DNA of 64,000 nucleotides from Citrobacter sp. JGM124 (GCF_018257795.1 NZ_JAERJD010000005.1:248001-312000), one strand, 5' to 3'; positions 50,121 through 62,719 are shown, numbered from the stretch's first letter. Program-made: numbers and translations. Notes: generated by a model from the sequence alone, not told the origin.

Positions 50121-50846
50121 ATGGCTACCAATGCAAAACCCGTCTACAAACGCATTCTACTCAAGCTGAGTGGTGAAGCTCTGCAAGGTTCAGAAGGCTT
50201 CGGGATTGATGCAAGTATTCTGGATCGTATGGCGCAAGAGATTAAAGAGCTGGTAGAGCTGGGTATTCAGGTTGGGGTGGTTATCGGTGGTGGTAATTTA
50301 TTCCGTGGTGCAGGCCTGGCTAAAGCCGGCATGAATCGCGTAGTGGGCGACCACATGGGAATGCTGGCCACCGTGATGAATGGTCTGGCTATGCGCGATT
50401 CACTGCATCGTGCCTATGTGAACGCCCGCCTGATGTCCGCTATTCCTTTGAATGGTGTATGTGATAACTACAGTTGGGCCGAAGCCATTAGTTTGCTGCG
50501 TAATAACCGCGTGGTTATCCTCGCTGCAGGTACCGGTAACCCATTCTTTACCACTGACTCAGCAGCCTGCTTACGCGGCATTGAAATTGAAGCTGATGTC
50601 GTGCTTAAAGCGACCAAAGTAGATGGTGTATTTACTGCCGATCCGGTAAAAGATCCGACCGCGACTTTATACGAACAGCTGACTTATAATGAAGTCCTTG
50701 ATAAAGAGCTAAAAGTCATGGATTTAGCTGCCTTCACTCTGGCGCGTGACCATAAATTACCTATCCGTGTATTCAATATGAATAAACCAGGTGCTTTGCG
50801 TCGTGTCGTTATGGGTGAAAAAGAAGGGACGTTAATCACTGAATAA
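50121..50846 (+). CDS. pyrH: UMP kinase
   Basis: Phosphorylates UMP to UDP; a hexameric amino-acid-kinase-fold enzyme, activated by GTP and inhibited by UTP. The 241 residues include [13 protein letters not shown] (phosphate binding), [11 protein letters not shown] and [24 protein letters not shown] lies upstream of the ATG. Located between tsf and frr as in E. coli. Confidence 0.98.
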   Translation: MATNAKPVYKRILLKLSGEALQGSEGFGIDASILDRMAQEIKELVELGIQVGVVIGGGNLFRGAGLAKAGMNRVVGDHMGMLATVMNGLAMRDSLHRAYVNARLMSAIPLNGVCDNYSWAEAISLLRNNRVVILAAGTGNPFFTTDSAACLRGIEIEADVVLKATKVDGVFTADPVKDPTATLYEQLTYNEVLDKELKVMDLAAFTLARDHKLPIRVFNMNKPGALRRVVMGEKEGTLITE

Positions 50847-50982
50847 TGTTCATTAAAGCAGAATCACAGTAAGATTCAGCGTTAACATTACCATGAAATA
50901 GCGGGGCTATACTGAGTTATCTGGTTGAAAAGATGGCTTGTAAGCGTGGCCTGCCTTAAACAAGTTTTCAAGGATTTATAAC

Positions 50983-51540
50983 GTGATAAGTGATATCAGA
51001 AAAGATGCTGAAGTACGTATGGAAAAATGCGTCGAAGCGTTTAAAAACCAAATCAGCAAGATACGTACTGGCCGTGCTTCTCCAAGCCTGCTGGATGGTA
51101 TTGTTGTTGAATATTACGGCACACCGACGCCATTGCGTCAGCTGGCAAACGTCACGGTAGAAGACTCCCGGACGCTGAAAGTCAACGTTTTCGATCGCTC
51201 GATGAGCCCGGCAGTTGAGAAAGCAATTATGACGTCTGACCTGGGTCTGAATCCAAGTTCAGCGGGAAGCGATATTCGTGTTCCTCTCCCTGCTCTGACG
51301 GAAGAACGTCGTAAAGACCTGATTAAAGTTGTGCGTGGTGAAGCTGAAGGCGCTCGTGTTGCCGTACGTAATGTACGCCGTGATGCGAATGACAAAGTAA
51401 AAGCACTGCTGAAAGACAAAGAAATCAGCGAAGATGACGATCGTCGTTCCCAGGATGACGTACAAAAACTGACTGATGCTGCAATCAAGAAAGTGGATGC
51501 CGCTCTGTCTGAGAAAGAAACTGAACTGATGCAGTTTTAA
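50983..51540 (+). CDS. frr: Ribosome recycling factor
   Basis: Dissociates post-termination ribosomes with EF-G. The 185 residues are near-identical to E. coli [33 protein letters not shown], and the C-terminal helix of domain I ending ELMQF. The start codon is GTG (E. coli also uses GTG), with AGGA upstream. Confidence 0.98.
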   Translation: MISDIRKDAEVRMEKCVEAFKNQISKIRTGRASPSLLDGIVVEYYGTPTPLRQLANVTVEDSRTLKVNVFDRSMSPAVEKAIMTSDLGLNPSSAGSDIRVPLPALTEERRKDLIKVVRGEAEGARVAVRNVRRDANDKVKALLKDKEISEDDDRRSQDDVQKLTDAAIKKVDAALSEKETELMQF

Positions 51541-51557
51541 TCAGTAACGTTCAAAAT

Positions 51558-51613
51558 AACGCCGTCCGATTGCCCGATATCCGTTATCCGGGAAGTCGGG
51601 CGGCGTTTTGTTT
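51558..51613 (+). terminator. Terminator after frr
   Basis: AACGCCGTCCGA (51558-51569) and TCGGGCGGCGTT (51596-51607) pair over 12 bp with one G-U, followed by TTGTTTT. Confidence 0.85.
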
Positions 51614-51694
51614 TCTGAAAGACATAGACAATTTAAATATGTCGCCGCAAACTTACGCACCATAAATAGTGTATTGATAATCCCGAGTATCCTC

Positions 51695-52894
51695 ATGAAG
51701 CAGATTACTATTCTTGGTTCCACTGGCTCAGTGGGTGTTAGCACGTTGAGTGTCATCCAGAATAATTCTGATAAATTTTCTGTTTTTGCTTTGGTGGCAG
51801 GGCAAAACGTAGCGAAAATGGTGGAGCAGTGTCTTGCATTTTCGCCACGTTTCGCGGTGATGGCGCAGGTAGAGAGTGCCAATGAAGTCCGTCGTCTGCT
51901 GGCAGAGCAGGGTTGTAAAACCGAAGTTCTGGCAGGTGAACAGGCAGCCTGCCAGATGGCATCTATGGCTGAAGTTGACCAGGTCATGGCGGCAATTGTT
52001 GGTGCTGCAGGGCTACTGCCCACGCTTGCAGCTATCGATGCGGGTAAAGAGGTATTGCTGGCAAACAAAGAGTCGCTGGTGACCTGTGGTCGATTATTTA
52101 TGGATGCGGTTGCCCGGAGTGGGAGCCGCCTGTTACCCATTGATAGCGAACACAACGCTATTTTCCAGAGCTTGCCTGAAGCTATCCAAAATCAGCTAGG
52201 TTCCGCTGATCTCCATGAGCATGGTGTCTCCTCCATTATTCTTACCGGTTCCGGTGGGCCTTTCCGTGAGGCGCCTTTAGAAAGCTTAACCTTAATGAAG
52301 CCAGAACAGGCTTGTAATCATCCTAATTGGTCTATGGGGCGTAAAATTTCAGTAGACTCCGCCACCATGATGAATAAAGGGCTGGAGTATATTGAAGCGC
52401 GTTGGTTGTTTAACGCCTCTGCAGCGCAAATGGAAGTGATCATCCACCCTCAGTCAGTGATTCATTCCATGGTACGTTACCGGGACGGCAGTGTACTGGC
52501 ACAATTAGGTGAGCCTGATATGCGTACCCCTATTGCTCATGCGATGGCATTCCCTAACCGTGTGGCTTCTGGCGTAGCCCATCTGGATTTCTGTAAAACT
52601 GGCCCACTGACCTTCAGTGAGCCAGACTATCAGCGTTACCCTTGCCTGAAACTGGCAATGGATGCCTTTGATGTGGGGCAGGCGGCAACAACCGCGTTGA
52701 ATGCAGCTAACGAGGTTTCTGTCGCCGCATTTTTGGAAAACCGACTCAGTTTTACTGGAATTGCTGCTGTGAACTGTGAAGTGCTTTCAGGTATTGCTCA
52801 GGCAGAACCGAATAGCATTGAAGAGGTGCTGACTATTGATGCTGTTGCACGCGAAATGGCGAAAAAACAAGTGATCCGTTTCGCATGCAGGTGA
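51695..52894 (+). CDS. dxr: 1-deoxy-D-xylulose 5-phosphate reductoisomerase
   Basis: Second enzyme of the MEP isoprenoid pathway and the target of fosmidomycin. The 399 residues start [14 protein letters not shown], the NADPH-binding loop. The metal/substrate region includes [20 protein letters not shown] and [15 protein letters not shown]. The frame is open 29 codons upstream of the chosen start. Isoprenoid made here feeds uppS, the next gene. Confidence 0.97.
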   Translation: MKQITILGSTGSVGVSTLSVIQNNSDKFSVFALVAGQNVAKMVEQCLAFSPRFAVMAQVESANEVRRLLAEQGCKTEVLAGEQAACQMASMAEVDQVMAAIVGAAGLLPTLAAIDAGKEVLLANKESLVTCGRLFMDAVARSGSRLLPIDSEHNAIFQSLPEAIQNQLGSADLHEHGVSSIILTGSGGPFREAPLESLTLMKPEQACNHPNWSMGRKISVDSATMMNKGLEYIEARWLFNASAAQMEVIIHPQSVIHSMVRYRDGSVLAQLGEPDMRTPIAHAMAFPNRVASGVAHLDFCKTGPLTFSEPDYQRYPCLKLAMDAFDVGQAATTALNAANEVSVAAFLENRLSFTGIAAVNCEVLSGIAQAEPNSIEEVLTIDAVAREMAKKQVIRFACR

Positions 52895-52991
52895 TAATTC
52901 TTCATTGCATATTGCCGCCATTTGTTCAGTTTGTGCTTCGATGGTATAGTCTGCGTCACTTAACTGTCAGATGTGCCTGATCGTTAAGCGT

Positions 52992-53017
52992 AAAGCCGTG
53001 TCACAGCACGGCTTTTT
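52992..53017 (+). terminator. Terminator between dxr and uppS
   Basis: AAAGCCGTG and CACGGCTTT form a 9-bp stem with a 6-base loop, followed by TT. Confidence 0.75.
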
Positions 53018-53079
53018 CATGTGGAATGTTTCGGTATTTTGGCTCCCGTTACGTCCTTTTCAGGGAATTATTACGCGTT

Positions 53080-53832
53080 ATGTTGTCTTCTAGCGAACAA
53101 TTAAGCGAACCTTTAGCAACATCGGGTGCCCGTCATGTTGCCATTATTATGGATGGCAATGGTCGTTGGGCGAAGTTGCAAGGGAAAATGCGGGTCTTTG
53201 GTCACAAAGCGGGAGCGAAGTCGGTCCGTCGCGCGGTGAGTTATGCCGCGAATAACGGTATTGAGGCGCTCACGCTTTATGCCTTCAGCAGTGAAAACTG
53301 GAACCGTCCTGCACAGGAAGTTTCTGCATTAATGGAACTTTTCGTCTGGGCTCTGGATAGCGAAGTTAAAAGCTTGCATCGTCATAATGTTCGTTTGCGC
53401 ATTATTGGTGATACCAGTCGGTTTAACAGCCGCCTGCAAGAGCGGATCAAAAAAGCAGAAGCGTTAACTCAGAATAATACGGGACTGACACTGAATATTG
53501 CCGCAAATTACGGCGGTCGCTGGGATATTGTTCAGAGTGTTAAATATCTGGCCTCACAAGTACAAGACGGGGTGCTACGCCCGGAAGAGATTGATGAACA
53601 ATTGTTAGGCAATCAAATTTGTATGAGTGAGTTACCCCCCGTTGATTTAGTAATTAGGACAGGAGGGGAACATCGTATCAGTAATTTTCTCATCTGGCAG
53701 ATTGCCTATGCAGAACTTTATTTTACGGATGTTCTTTGGCCTGATTTCGATGAACAAGACTTTGAAGGTGCGTTAAATGCTTTTGCAAATCGAGAGCGTC
53801 GTTTTGGTGGCGCCATGCCGGATGATGAATAA
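53080..53832 (+). CDS. uppS: Undecaprenyl diphosphate synthase
   Basis: Condenses eight isopentenyl units onto farnesyl-PP to give the C55 carrier lipid for peptidoglycan and O-antigen. The 250 residues contain [10 protein letters not shown] with catalytic Asp25, FSSENWNRP, and [16 protein letters not shown]...[12 protein letters not shown]. The start [13 protein letters not shown] is chosen by alignment with E. coli; the frame is open 18 codons upstream and the AGGGA site is rather far (about 14 bases). Confidence 0.97.
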   Translation: MLSSSEQLSEPLATSGARHVAIIMDGNGRWAKLQGKMRVFGHKAGAKSVRRAVSYAANNGIEALTLYAFSSENWNRPAQEVSALMELFVWALDSEVKSLHRHNVRLRIIGDTSRFNSRLQERIKKAEALTQNNTGLTLNIAANYGGRWDIVQSVKYLASQVQDGVLRPEEIDEQLLGNQICMSELPPVDLVIRTGGEHRISNFLIWQIAYAELYFTDVLWPDFDEQDFEGALNAFANRERRFGGAMPDDE

Positions 53833-53850
53833 ACCCGCTGGGGGCCACCT

Positions 53851-54708
53851 TTGCTGAAATATCGCCTGATTTCTGCGTTTGTCATGATCCCTGTAGTGAT
53901 TGCAGCACTCTTTTTGCTGCCACCCATGGGGTTTGCAATAGCCACTCTTATTGTTTGCGTTTTGGCCGCCTGGGAATGGGCACAACTGGCAGGCTTTAAG
54001 ACTCATTTCCAGCGTATTGGACTTGCGCTGTTGTGTGGAGTCCTGCTGGCTGGAATGTTACTGCTATCTGCGGGAAATCCTGTAGACTCCCACCTGCCGA
54101 TAGTGAAAATTTCGCTTTGGGCCGCATTAGGCTGGTGGATTATCGCATTGCTACTGGTATTATCTTACCCAGCATCTGCCGCGTTCTGGCGTAATTCTAA
54201 AGTATTGCGTCTGGTGTTTGGCTTATTAACCATTGTGCCGTTTTTTTGGGGTATGGTGGTGATGCGCAGCTGGTACTATGAAACTCAGCAATTTGCGGGT
54301 GCTATCTGGCTGTTATATGTGATGTGCCTGGTATGGGGCGCCGACTCTGGTGCTTATATGTTTGGCAAAAAATTCGGTAAACATAAACTTGCGCCTAAAG
54401 TTTCACCGGGTAAAACTTGGGAAGGCGTTATTGGTGGCCTGGTAACCTCTGCGATTATTTCACTACTGTTTAGCAGTTGGGCGGCGTTAGATGTGAAAAC
54501 AACGACACTGCTCATCTGTTCTGTGCTTGCTGTTCTTGCTTCGGTATTAGGGGATTTAACCGAAAGTATGTTTAAACGTGAGGCAGATATCAAAGATAGC
54601 AGTCACCTTATACCGGGACATGGTGGTATTCTGGATCGCATTGACAGCTTAACGGCGGCAATACCGATTTTTAGTTGCCTGATGTTGTTGGTCTTTAGCA
54701 CATTATAA
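53851..54708 (+). CDS. cdsA: Phosphatidate cytidylyltransferase
   Basis: Makes CDP-diacylglycerol, the precursor of all phospholipids. The 285-residue, multi-helix membrane protein carries the family signature [20 protein letters not shown] followed by [12 protein letters not shown] near the C-terminus. The start is TTG (reading [10 protein letters not shown]), preceded by a G-rich site. Eighteen bases separate it from uppS, so an operon is likely. Confidence 0.96.
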   Translation: MLKYRLISAFVMIPVVIAALFLLPPMGFAIATLIVCVLAAWEWAQLAGFKTHFQRIGLALLCGVLLAGMLLLSAGNPVDSHLPIVKISLWAALGWWIIALLLVLSYPASAAFWRNSKVLRLVFGLLTIVPFFWGMVVMRSWYYETQQFAGAIWLLYVMCLVWGADSGAYMFGKKFGKHKLAPKVSPGKTWEGVIGGLVTSAIISLLFSSWAALDVKTTTLLICSVLAVLASVLGDLTESMFKREADIKDSSHLIPGHGGILDRIDSLTAAIPIFSCLMLLVFSTL

Positions 54709-54719
54709 CGGAAGATTCT

Positions 54720-56072
54720 ATGCTGAGCTTACTCTGGAATTTGGCTGCATTCATCATCGCATTGGGTATCTTAATTACCGTGCATGAGTTCGGTCATTTT
54801 TGGGTTGCCCGGCGTTGTGGTGTCCGGGTTGAACGCTTTTCCATTGGTTTTGGAAAAGCGTTGTGGCGTCGTAAAGATCGCCATGGCACTGAGTTTGTCA
54901 TTGCCCTCATTCCTCTGGGGGGATACGTTAAAATGCTCGACGAGCGTTTTGAAACGGTCTCACCCGAAATGCGTCATTACGCATTCAATAATAAAACGGT
55001 TGCACAACGTGCTGCCATCATCGGGGCTGGCCCCCTTGCCAACTTTATCTTCGCGATTTTTGCTTACTGGCTCGTATTCATCATTGGCATCCCGAGTTTA
55101 CGGCCTGTCGTGGGTGAAATAGTTCCACATTCCATCGCTGCTGAAGCACAAATTACACCTGGAATGGAACTTAAGTCGATCGATGGTATCGAAACGCCTG
55201 ACTGGGATGCTGTGCGTTTGGCGCTGTTTTCCAAAATCGGCGATGAGAGTTTACGTGTAAACTATGCACCGTTTGGCACAGACCAAATACACGAAACAAC
55301 TCTGGATCTGCGGCACTGGCAGTTTGAACCCGATAAAGAGGATGCGGTTATCTCTTTAGGTTTCAGACCACGTGGAGCACAGGTTAAAACAGTATTACAT
55401 GAAGTACAGCCACAATCAGCTGCCAGTAAAGCAGGTTTGCAAGCTGGCGACAGGATCGTTAAAGTCAATGGTCAGCCAGTGACACAATGGAGCGATTTTG
55501 TTTATGCTGTTCGCGATAACCTTGGTTTGCCACTGACTGTTGATGTTGACAGACAAGGGGAGTCCCGAGTGCTGACACTGACTCCCGATAGTAAACCAGG
55601 TAAGGCAAAACCAGAGGGATTTGCGGGTGTGATGCCAGAAGTCATCCCGTTACCTGAGGAGTATAAAACAGTTAAACAGTATGGGCCGTTTGTTGCAGTT
55701 CTGGAGGCTACGGATAAAACCTGGCAACTGATGAAACTGACGGTCAATATGCTGGGTAAGTTAATAACCGGTGATGTAAAACTGAATAACCTCAGTGGGC
55801 CTATCTCGATTGCTCAAGGAGCAGGGATGTCAGCGGAGTATGGTGTGATTTACTACCTCATGTTTTTGGCTCTTATTAGCATTAACTTAGGCATAATCAA
55901 CCTGTTCCCTCTTCCAGTTTTGGATGGTGGACACCTGCTGTTTTTAGTAATTGAGAAACTTAAAGGCACACCGGTTTCTGAGCGAGTTCAAGACTTTAGT
56001 TATCGCATTGGCTCTATTCTGCTGGTGTTATTAATGGGGCTTGCACTTTTTAATGATTTCTCTCGTTTATAG
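54720..56072 (+). CDS. rseP: Regulator of sigma-E protease RseP
   Basis: Site-2 intramembrane metalloprotease that cleaves RseA after DegS to release sigma-E, and also clears signal peptides. The 450 residues have HEFGH at 22-26 in the first helix and two periplasmic PDZ domains in the middle ([16 protein letters not shown] in the second). The third metal ligand motif is [10 protein letters not shown] near the C-terminus. Downstream bamA, skp and upstream degP are sigma-E genes in E. coli. Confidence 0.97.
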   Translation: MLSLLWNLAAFIIALGILITVHEFGHFWVARRCGVRVERFSIGFGKALWRRKDRHGTEFVIALIPLGGYVKMLDERFETVSPEMRHYAFNNKTVAQRAAIIGAGPLANFIFAIFAYWLVFIIGIPSLRPVVGEIVPHSIAAEAQITPGMELKSIDGIETPDWDAVRLALFSKIGDESLRVNYAPFGTDQIHETTLDLRHWQFEPDKEDAVISLGFRPRGAQVKTVLHEVQPQSAASKAGLQAGDRIVKVNGQPVTQWSDFVYAVRDNLGLPLTVDVDRQGESRVLTLTPDSKPGKAKPEGFAGVMPEVIPLPEEYKTVKQYGPFVAVLEATDKTWQLMKLTVNMLGKLITGDVKLNNLSGPISIAQGAGMSAEYGVIYYLMFLALISINLGIINLFPLPVLDGGHLLFLVIEKLKGTPVSERVQDFSYRIGSILLVLLMGLALFNDFSRL

Positions 56073-56104
56073 AGAGAATAGGTTAGGAATAGCGCATAAC
56101 AACG

Positions 56105-58510
56105 ATGGCGATGAAAAAGTTGCTCATAGCGTCGCTGCTGTTTAGCAGCGCCACCGTATACGGTGCAGACGGGTTCGTAGTGAAGGACATTCATTTCGAA
56201 GGCCTGCAGCGAGTCGCCGTTGGTGCGGCCCTCCTTAGCATGCCTGTTCGCGTTGGGGATAGCATCTCTGACGAGGATATCAGTAATACAATTCGTTCGT
56301 TGTTTGCCACTGGCAACTTCGAAGACGTAAGAGTATTACGGGATGGTGATACTCTTCTGGTTCAGGTGAAAGAACGCCCAACGATTGCGAACATCACTTT
56401 CTCTGGCAATAAGTCGGTAAAAGACGACATGCTCAAGCAAAACCTTGAAGCTTCAGGGGTTCGCGTGGGTGAGTCTCTTGATCGCACAACGATTGCTGAT
56501 ATCGAAAAAGGACTGGAAGATTTCTACTACAGTGTTGGTAAGTACAGCGCTACTGTGAAAGCAGTTGTGACGCCACTGCCGAGGAATCGTGTTGACCTGA
56601 AACTGGTGTTCCAGGAAGGGGTCTCAGCGAAAATTCAGCAAATCAACATTGTTGGTAATAAAGTTTTTACCACTGATGAGTTGCTTTCTCGTTTCCAGTT
56701 ACGTGACGAAGTGCCTTGGTGGAACCTTGTTGCGGATCGTAAATACCAGAAGCAAAAACTGGCCGGTGACCTGGAAACACTGCGTAGTTTCTATCTTGAT
56801 CGTGGTTACGCGCGTTTCAATATTGACTCCACGCAAGTGAGCCTGACCCCTGATAAGAAAAGTATCTTTGTTACGATCAATATTACCGAAGGCGATCAGT
56901 ATAAGCTGAACGGTGTTGATGTGAAGGGTAACCTCGCAGGACATTCGGCGGAAATCGAAAGTCTGACTGTATTCCAGCCTGAAGAACTGTACAGCGGTTC
57001 TAAAGTGACGCATATGGAAGACAGCATTAAAAAGCTGCTTGGTCGTTATGGTTATGCTTATCCTCGGGTACAGACTCAGCCAGAAATTAATGACGCCGAT
57101 AAAACCGTGAAACTGCATGTGAATGTGGATGCTGGTAATCGTTTTTATGTTCGTCAAATTCGTTTTGAAGGCAATGACACCAGTAAAGATGACGTGTTGC
57201 GCCGTGAAATGCGCCAGATGGAAGGTGCATGGCTGGGGAGCAATCTGGTCGACGCCGGTAAAGAACGTCTGAATCGTCTGGGGTATTTTGAAAGCGTTGA
57301 TGTGGATACTCAGCGAGTACCAGGTATCCCTGATCAAGTTGATGTTATCTATAAAGTCAAAGAGCGCAATACCGGCAGCTTAAACTTCGGTATCGGGTAT
57401 GGTACTGAAAGTGGTGTTAGCTTCCAGGTTGGTGTTCAGCAGGATAACTGGTTGGGTACTGGCTATGCTGTAGGTATCAGTGGTACCAAGAACGATTATC
57501 AGACTTATACTGAATTGTCTGTTACCGATCCCTATTTTACAGTAGACGGTGTTAGTCTCGGTGGTCGCCTGTTCTATAATGACTTTAAAGCGAACGATGC
57601 TGATCTTTCCGACTATACTAATAAAAGTTATGGTCTGGATACGACACTGGGTTTCCCTGTCAACGAGTATAATACGTTGCGCCTGGGGTTAGGTTATGTG
57701 CATAACGACCTGTCGAATATGCAGCCTCAGGTGGCGATGTGGCGTTATCTTGAATCCATGGGGCGTGACACGCCGAAGACGGCCAAGGCTAATGACTTTA
57801 GTGCTGATGACTTCACGCTAAACTACGGCTGGACTTATAACAAACTCGACCGCGGGTACTTCCCGACTGAAGGTTCGCGAGTGAACCTGAATGGTAAAGT
57901 GACGATTCCAGGTTCAGAAAACGAGTTCTATAAAGTGACGCTGGACAGTGCAAGTTACTTCCCGATCAATGATGACAGAACTTGGGTAGTGCTGGGCAGA
58001 ACTCGCTGGGGATTCGGTGACGGCTTAGGTGGCAAAGAGATGCCATTCTATGAAAACTTCTACGCGGGTGGTTCAAGCACTGTACGTGGGTTCCAGTCCA
58101 ATAACATTGGTCCTAAAGCAGTTTACTATGGTCCGGATCAGACCAACTGTAAAACAGGGTCGTTCTGTAGCTCTGACGATGCGATCGGTGGGAATGCAAT
58201 GGCTGTCGCCAGCCTTGAGCTTATCACCCCGACGCCGTTCATAAGCGAGCAGTATGCTAACTCTGTACGTACCTCGTTATTTATGGATGCGGGCACAGTG
58301 TGGGATACCCATTGGGATAATACCGCCGCTATGCAGGCTGCTGGTGTGCCTAACTATAGCCGACCAGGCGACATCCGTATGTCTGCGGGTATTGCTCTGC
58401 AATGGATGTCACCGTTAGGGCCACTGGTATTCTCTTATGCGAAACCCGTCAAAACCTACGAAGGTGATAAATCTGAGCAGTTCCAGTTTAATATTGGTAA
58501 AACCTGGTAG
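56105..58510 (+). CDS. bamA: Outer-membrane protein assembly factor BamA
   Basis: Central Omp85 barrel that inserts beta-barrel proteins into the outer membrane. The 801-residue precursor has signal peptide [20 protein letters not shown], five POTRA domains (about 22-420) and a 16-strand barrel. The barrel includes the L6 motif STVRGFQSN and ends in the terminal aromatic of FQFNIGKTW. The extracellular loop around [12 protein letters not shown] is shorter and different from E. coli, but keeps two Cys. It would assemble FhuA, the usher and TpsB, all encoded in this window. Confidence 0.98.
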   Translation: MAMKKLLIASLLFSSATVYGADGFVVKDIHFEGLQRVAVGAALLSMPVRVGDSISDEDISNTIRSLFATGNFEDVRVLRDGDTLLVQVKERPTIANITFSGNKSVKDDMLKQNLEASGVRVGESLDRTTIADIEKGLEDFYYSVGKYSATVKAVVTPLPRNRVDLKLVFQEGVSAKIQQINIVGNKVFTTDELLSRFQLRDEVPWWNLVADRKYQKQKLAGDLETLRSFYLDRGYARFNIDSTQVSLTPDKKSIFVTINITEGDQYKLNGVDVKGNLAGHSAEIESLTVFQPEELYSGSKVTHMEDSIKKLLGRYGYAYPRVQTQPEINDADKTVKLHVNVDAGNRFYVRQIRFEGNDTSKDDVLRREMRQMEGAWLGSNLVDAGKERLNRLGYFESVDVDTQRVPGIPDQVDVIYKVKERNTGSLNFGIGYGTESGVSFQVGVQQDNWLGTGYAVGISGTKNDYQTYTELSVTDPYFTVDGVSLGGRLFYNDFKANDADLSDYTNKSYGLDTTLGFPVNEYNTLRLGLGYVHNDLSNMQPQVAMWRYLESMGRDTPKTAKANDFSADDFTLNYGWTYNKLDRGYFPTEGSRVNLNGKVTIPGSENEFYKVTLDSASYFPINDDRTWVVLGRTRWGFGDGLGGKEMPFYENFYAGGSSTVRGFQSNNIGPKAVYYGPDQTNCKTGSFCSSDDAIGGNAMAVASLELITPTPFISEQYANSVRTSLFMDAGTVWDTHWDNTAAMQAAGVPNYSRPGDIRMSAGIALQWMSPLGPLVFSYAKPVKTYEGDKSEQFQFNIGKTW

Positions 58511-58556
58511 CATTTGTTGCCACAGCATGAAATGTAACAGGCAATAAGGCAGTTAA

Positions 58557-58590
58557 CCCGCTAGCTATGAATACTGAAATGGCTAGCGGG
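58557..58590 (+). terminator. Hairpin between bamA and skp
   Basis: CCCGCTAGC and GCTAGCGGG form a perfect 9-bp stem with a 16-base loop, but no T run follows. It may be an mRNA processing or attenuating element rather than a full terminator. Confidence 0.4.
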
Positions 58591-58643
58591 GGGCTCAAAA
58601 AAGACGTGTTTTCGGACACAAATTAGATGGTAAGGAGTTAATT

Positions 58644-59144
58644 TTGAAAAAGTGGTTAGTTGCCGCAGGTCTTGGTATTGCTCTCGTTACTTCTGCCAGT
58701 GTTCAGGCAGCCTCTAACATTGCAGTGGTTAATATGGGCAGTTTGTTCCAGCAGGTAGCACAGAGCTCAGGTGTTTCTAGTACTTTGGAAAATGAGTTCA
58801 AAGGCCGAGCGTCTGAACTGCAAGGTTTGGAAACTAACCTGCAAACTAAGATGCAACGTCTGCAACGTGATGGTTCTACCATGAAAGCCGCAGATCGTAC
58901 TAAACTTGAAAAACAAGTTATGGCCGATCGTGAAGTCTTTTCCAGCAAAGCTCAGGCATTTGAACAAGATCGCAATCGTCGTTCTAACGAAGAGCGTGCA
59001 AAACTTGTTACACGTATTCAGGCTGCGGTTAAGAGAGTCGCAGACGACAAACGTTATGATGTTGTTATGGATGCCAGCACTGTTGCTTACACCGGTAAAG
59101 ATGTTCCAGACATCACATCAGACGTATTGAAACAGGTTAAATAA
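58644..59144 (+). CDS. skp: Periplasmic chaperone Skp
   Basis: Trimeric jellyfish-shaped chaperone that holds unfolded outer-membrane proteins on the way to BamA. The 166-residue precursor has signal peptide [22 protein letters not shown], then [16 protein letters not shown] and a long basic coiled-coil tentacle. The start codon is TTG with AAGGAG upstream. Four bases separate it from lpxD. Confidence 0.97.
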   Translation: MKKWLVAAGLGIALVTSASVQAASNIAVVNMGSLFQQVAQSSGVSSTLENEFKGRASELQGLETNLQTKMQRLQRDGSTMKAADRTKLEKQVMADREVFSSKAQAFEQDRNRRSNEERAKLVTRIQAAVKRVADDKRYDVVMDASTVAYTGKDVPDITSDVLKQVK

Positions 59145-59147
59145 GCC

Positions 59148-60173
59148 ATGGTTTCGATTCGACTGGCTGATTTAGCACAGCAGTTGGATGCGGAATTACA
59201 CGGTGATGGCAATATTGTCATCACCGGTGTCGCATCTATGCAAACGGCCCAAACTGGCCATATCACGTTTATCGTGAACCCCCGTTATCGTGAGCAGCTT
59301 ACTGCTTGCCTGGCTTCTGCTGTGGTAATGACTGAAGCAGACTTGCCTTATGCCAAAAGCGCTGCATTAGTGGTAAAAAATCCTTATCTTACTTATGCAC
59401 GAATGGCGCAAATTCTTGATACCACGCCTCAGCCTGCCACGAATATTGCACCCAGTGCAGTTATTGATGCCAGTGTGAAGCTGGGTAATAACGTATCCAT
59501 TGGTGCAAATGCTGTTATCGAAGCGGATGTTGAGCTGGGTGATGGCGTTATTATTGGTGCGGGTTGTTTTGTTGGTAAAAAGAGCACAATAGGTGCTGGT
59601 AGCCGACTTTGGGCTAACGTTTCTATTTACCATGACATTGAAATTGGCTCAAACTGCCTGGTTCAGTCTGGCACCGTTATTGGTGCGGATGGTTTTGGCT
59701 ATGCCAATGACCGGGGGAACTGGATAAAAATACCTCAGTTGGGGCGTGTGATTATTGGTAACAACGTCGAAATAGGCGCTTGTACAACTATCGACCGTGG
59801 TGCGTTGGATGACACAATAATTGGTAATGGTGTTATTATCGACAACCAGTGCCAGATAGCCCACAACGTGGTAATTGGTGATAACACGGCAGTTGCCGGT
59901 GGCGTTATCATGGCAGGTAGCCTGAAAATAGGCCGATACTGCATGATAGGCGGAGCCAGTGTCATTAACGGGCATATGGAAATCTGCGACAAAGTAAATA
60001 TCACCGGTATGGGAATGGTTATGAGACCAATCACGGAACCTGGTGTATACTCCTCCGGTATTCCGTTACAGCCGAATAAAGTGTGGCGTAAAACGGCAGC
60101 GTTGGTGATGAATATTGATGACATGAGCAAACGCTTAAAAGCCATCGAACGTAAGGTCAATCAACAAGATTGA
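59148..60173 (+). CDS. lpxD: UDP-3-O-(3-hydroxyacyl)glucosamine N-acyltransferase
   Basis: Third step of lipid A synthesis. The 341 residues have an N-terminal uridine-binding domain ([19 protein letters not shown]), a left-handed beta-helix of hexapeptides ([22 protein letters not shown]...) with [13 protein letters not shown] carrying the catalytic His, and a C-terminal helix. It lies in the skp-lpxD-fabZ-lpxA-lpxB-rnhB-dnaE series, identical to E. coli. Confidence 0.98.
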   Translation: MVSIRLADLAQQLDAELHGDGNIVITGVASMQTAQTGHITFIVNPRYREQLTACLASAVVMTEADLPYAKSAALVVKNPYLTYARMAQILDTTPQPATNIAPSAVIDASVKLGNNVSIGANAVIEADVELGDGVIIGAGCFVGKKSTIGAGSRLWANVSIYHDIEIGSNCLVQSGTVIGADGFGYANDRGNWIKIPQLGRVIIGNNVEIGACTTIDRGALDDTIIGNGVIIDNQCQIAHNVVIGDNTAVAGGVIMAGSLKIGRYCMIGGASVINGHMEICDKVNITGMGMVMRPITEPGVYSSGIPLQPNKVWRKTAALVMNIDDMSKRLKAIERKVNQQD

Positions 60174-60322
60174 GCACCATACTTGCCGTCCGTACCGACG
60201 CTGACTCATTTAAGTAAGCTGTTAAGGTATAACGCCAATTGATTCGCGGCCTGCGACTTTCTCCGGATAGTCGCAGGCCGTATTATTACTGCTATTTAGC
60301 ATATTTAGACAGGAAGAGTATT

Positions 60323-60778
60323 TTGACTACTGACACTCATACTCTGCACATTGAAGAGATTTTAGAGTTGCTTCCACATCGTTATCCGTTTTTGCTGGTG
60401 GATCGCGTTCTGGAGTTTGAAGAGGGCCGTTTTCTGCGCGCGGTAAAGAATGTCTCTGTTAATGAGCCATTTTTCCAGGGCCACTTCCCAGGTAAACCTA
60501 TCTTCCCTGGTGTGTTGATTTTGGAAGCCATGGCACAGGCAACCGGTATTCTGGCATTTAAAAGCGTAGGAAAACTTGAACCCGGTGAATTGTACTACTT
60601 CGCGGGTATCGACGAAGCACGTTTCAAGCGTCCAGTCGTGCCTGGTGACCAGATGGTCATGGAAGTTACCTTTGAGAAAACTCGCCGTGGCTTGACGCGT
60701 TTCAAAGGCGTTGCAACGGTAGACGGCAAAATCGTTTGCGAAGCTACTATGATGTGTGCTCGCAGCCGGGAGGCTTAA
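60323..60778 (+). CDS. fabZ: 3-hydroxyacyl-[acyl-carrier-protein] dehydratase FabZ
   Basis: Dehydrates 3-hydroxyacyl-ACP in fatty acid elongation and competes with LpxA for 3-hydroxymyristoyl-ACP. The 151 residues include the hot-dog active site: His54 in FFQGHFPG and Glu68 in [11 protein letters not shown]. The start is TTG (read as M in [15 protein letters not shown]), with AGGA nine bases upstream, as known for E. coli. The frame is open 28 codons upstream, but that extension is not family-like. Confidence 0.97.
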   Translation: MTTDTHTLHIEEILELLPHRYPFLLVDRVLEFEEGRFLRAVKNVSVNEPFFQGHFPGKPIFPGVLILEAMAQATGILAFKSVGKLEPGELYYFAGIDEARFKRPVVPGDQMVMEVTFEKTRRGLTRFKGVATVDGKIVCEATMMCARSREA

Positions 60779-60781
60779 TTC

Positions 60782-61570
60782 GTGATTGATAAATCCGCCT
60801 TTATTCATCCATCAGCCATTGTTGAAGAAGGTGCCATTATTGGTGCTAACGTTCACATTGGTCCATTTTGTCTTGTCGGTTCCAACGTTGAGATTGGCGA
60901 AGGTTCAGTACTGAAGTCTCATGTGGTTATCAACGGTCATACTAAAGTGGGCCGCGATAACGAGATCTATCAGTTTGCCTCTATCGGTGAAGTTAACCAG
61001 GATCTGAAATACGCAGGTGAGCCGACTCGTGTTGAGATTGGTGATCGTAACCGTATTCGTGAAAGCGTAACGATTCACCGTGGCACGACACAGGGGGGTG
61101 GGTTAACAAAGGTAGGTAGTGATAATCTCTTGATGATCAATACGCATGTTGCGCATGATTGTACGGTAGGTAATCGCTGTATCCTCGCGAATAATGCCAC
61201 ACTTGCTGGACATGTTTGCGTCGATGACTACGCCATCATTGGCGGCATGACTGCCGTGCACCAGTTTTGTATCATTGGTGCCCATGTCATGGTCGGCGGC
61301 TGTTCAGGGGTTGCCCAGGATGTTCCTCCTTATGTTATCGCTCAGGGTAATCATGCCACACCATATGGCGTGAATATTGAAGGGTTGAAGCGTCGTGGTT
61401 TTAGCAAAGAGGCTATTCATGCTATCCGGCGTGCATATAAGGTTCTCTATCGTAGTGGCAAAAATCTGGAAGAAGCCAAACCGGAAATTGCCGAAATTGC
61501 TGCTGAATATCCAGAGGTCGGTGCTTTTATCGAATTTTTTGCGCGTTCAACGCGAGGTGTGATTCGTTAA
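60782..61570 (+). CDS. lpxA: UDP-N-acetylglucosamine acyltransferase
   Basis: First step of lipid A synthesis, adding 3-hydroxymyristate to UDP-GlcNAc. The 262 residues form a left-handed beta-helix ([22 protein letters not shown]...), with the catalytic His in [14 protein letters not shown] and a C-terminal helical cap. The start is GTG, three bases after the fabZ stop, and its ribosome-binding site GGAGG lies inside fabZ. lpxB begins immediately after its stop codon. Confidence 0.98.
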   Translation: MIDKSAFIHPSAIVEEGAIIGANVHIGPFCLVGSNVEIGEGSVLKSHVVINGHTKVGRDNEIYQFASIGEVNQDLKYAGEPTRVEIGDRNRIRESVTIHRGTTQGGGLTKVGSDNLLMINTHVAHDCTVGNRCILANNATLAGHVCVDDYAIIGGMTAVHQFCIIGAHVMVGGCSGVAQDVPPYVIAQGNHATPYGVNIEGLKRRGFSKEAIHAIRRAYKVLYRSGKNLEEAKPEIAEIAAEYPEVGAFIEFFARSTRGVIR

Positions 61571-62719
61571 ATGAAGGCTGGACGTCCCCTAACGATAGCC
61601 CTGGTCGCCGGAGAAACCTCCGGCGATATTCTTGGTGCAGGCCTGATTCGTGCCATTAAGGCTCAAGTCCCCGATGCCCGATTTATTGGTGTCGCAGGTC
61701 CGCTGATGCAAGCTGAAGGCTGTGAAGCCTGGTATGAAATGGAAGAATTGGCCGTGATGGGTATTGTCGAGGTATTTTCTCGTTTACGACGCCTGCTGCA
61801 TATCCGCGCTGATTTGACTAAACGCTTTACTGCACTGCAGCCAGATGTGTTTGTCGGTATCGACGCCCCGGATTTTAATATTACGCTTGAAGGCAACCTT
61901 AAAAAGCGTGGGATCAAAACTATTCATTATGTGAGTCCTTCTGTGTGGGCATGGCGGCAAAAACGGGTTTTCAAAATCGGCAAGGCGACAGACTTAGTCC
62001 TGGCATTTTTGCCTTTTGAAAAAGCGTTTTATGATAGATTTAATGTTCCCTGTCGTTTTATTGGTCATACCATGGCTGATGCCATTCCTCTCACGCCAGA
62101 TAAAAAAGCAGCCAGGCAAGCCTTGGGTATTGACTCAGATGCTAAATGCCTGGCCATACTGCCGGGAAGCCGGAGTGCGGAAGTTGAGATGCTCAGTGCT
62201 GATTTTCTGCGTACAGCACAGTTACTGCGTAAACGATGGCCCGCGCTTCAGGTACTGGTGCCACTGGTGAATGCCAAACGGCGGGAACAGTTTGAGATAA
62301 TCAAAGCGGAAATCGCCCCGGAACTGGACGTACATTTACTGGATGGACATGCTCGTGAAGCAATGATTGCCAGTGATGCTGCTTTACTGGCTTCTGGCAC
62401 GGCAGCACTGGAATGTATGCTTGCCAAGTGCCCAATGGTCGTGGGATACCGCATGAAACCTTTTACCTTCTGGCTGGCTAAGCGACTGGTTAAAACAGAC
62501 TATGTTTCTCTGCCTAATTTGCTGGCAGGTCGTGAACTGGTTAAAGAACTGTTGCAAGACGAATGTGAACCGATTGCCCTGGCAACGGCACTGATGCCGC
62601 TGCTGGAAGAGAGTACTGAAAGCCATCAAATGCATGAAGAGTTTGTTCGTCTGCATCAACTGATTCGTTGTGATGCGGACCAGCAGGCAGCAGCAGCAGT
62701 GCTGGAGCTAGCATTATGA
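61571..62719 (+). CDS. lpxB: Lipid-A-disaccharide synthase
   Basis: GT19 glycosyltransferase joining UDP-2,3-diacylglucosamine and lipid X. The 382 residues include [12 protein letters not shown] at the N-terminus, [14 protein letters not shown] and [14 protein letters not shown] follows the lpxA stop with no gap, and its TGA overlaps the rnhB ATG by 4 bases, showing tight coupling. Confidence 0.98.
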   Translation: MKAGRPLTIALVAGETSGDILGAGLIRAIKAQVPDARFIGVAGPLMQAEGCEAWYEMEELAVMGIVEVFSRLRRLLHIRADLTKRFTALQPDVFVGIDAPDFNITLEGNLKKRGIKTIHYVSPSVWAWRQKRVFKIGKATDLVLAFLPFEKAFYDRFNVPCRFIGHTMADAIPLTPDKKAARQALGIDSDAKCLAILPGSRSAEVEMLSADFLRTAQLLRKRWPALQVLVPLVNAKRREQFEIIKAEIAPELDVHLLDGHAREAMIASDAALLASGTAALECMLAKCPMVVGYRMKPFTFWLAKRLVKTDYVSLPNLLAGRELVKELLQDECEPIALATALMPLLEESTESHQMHEEFVRLHQLIRCDADQQAAAAVLELAL

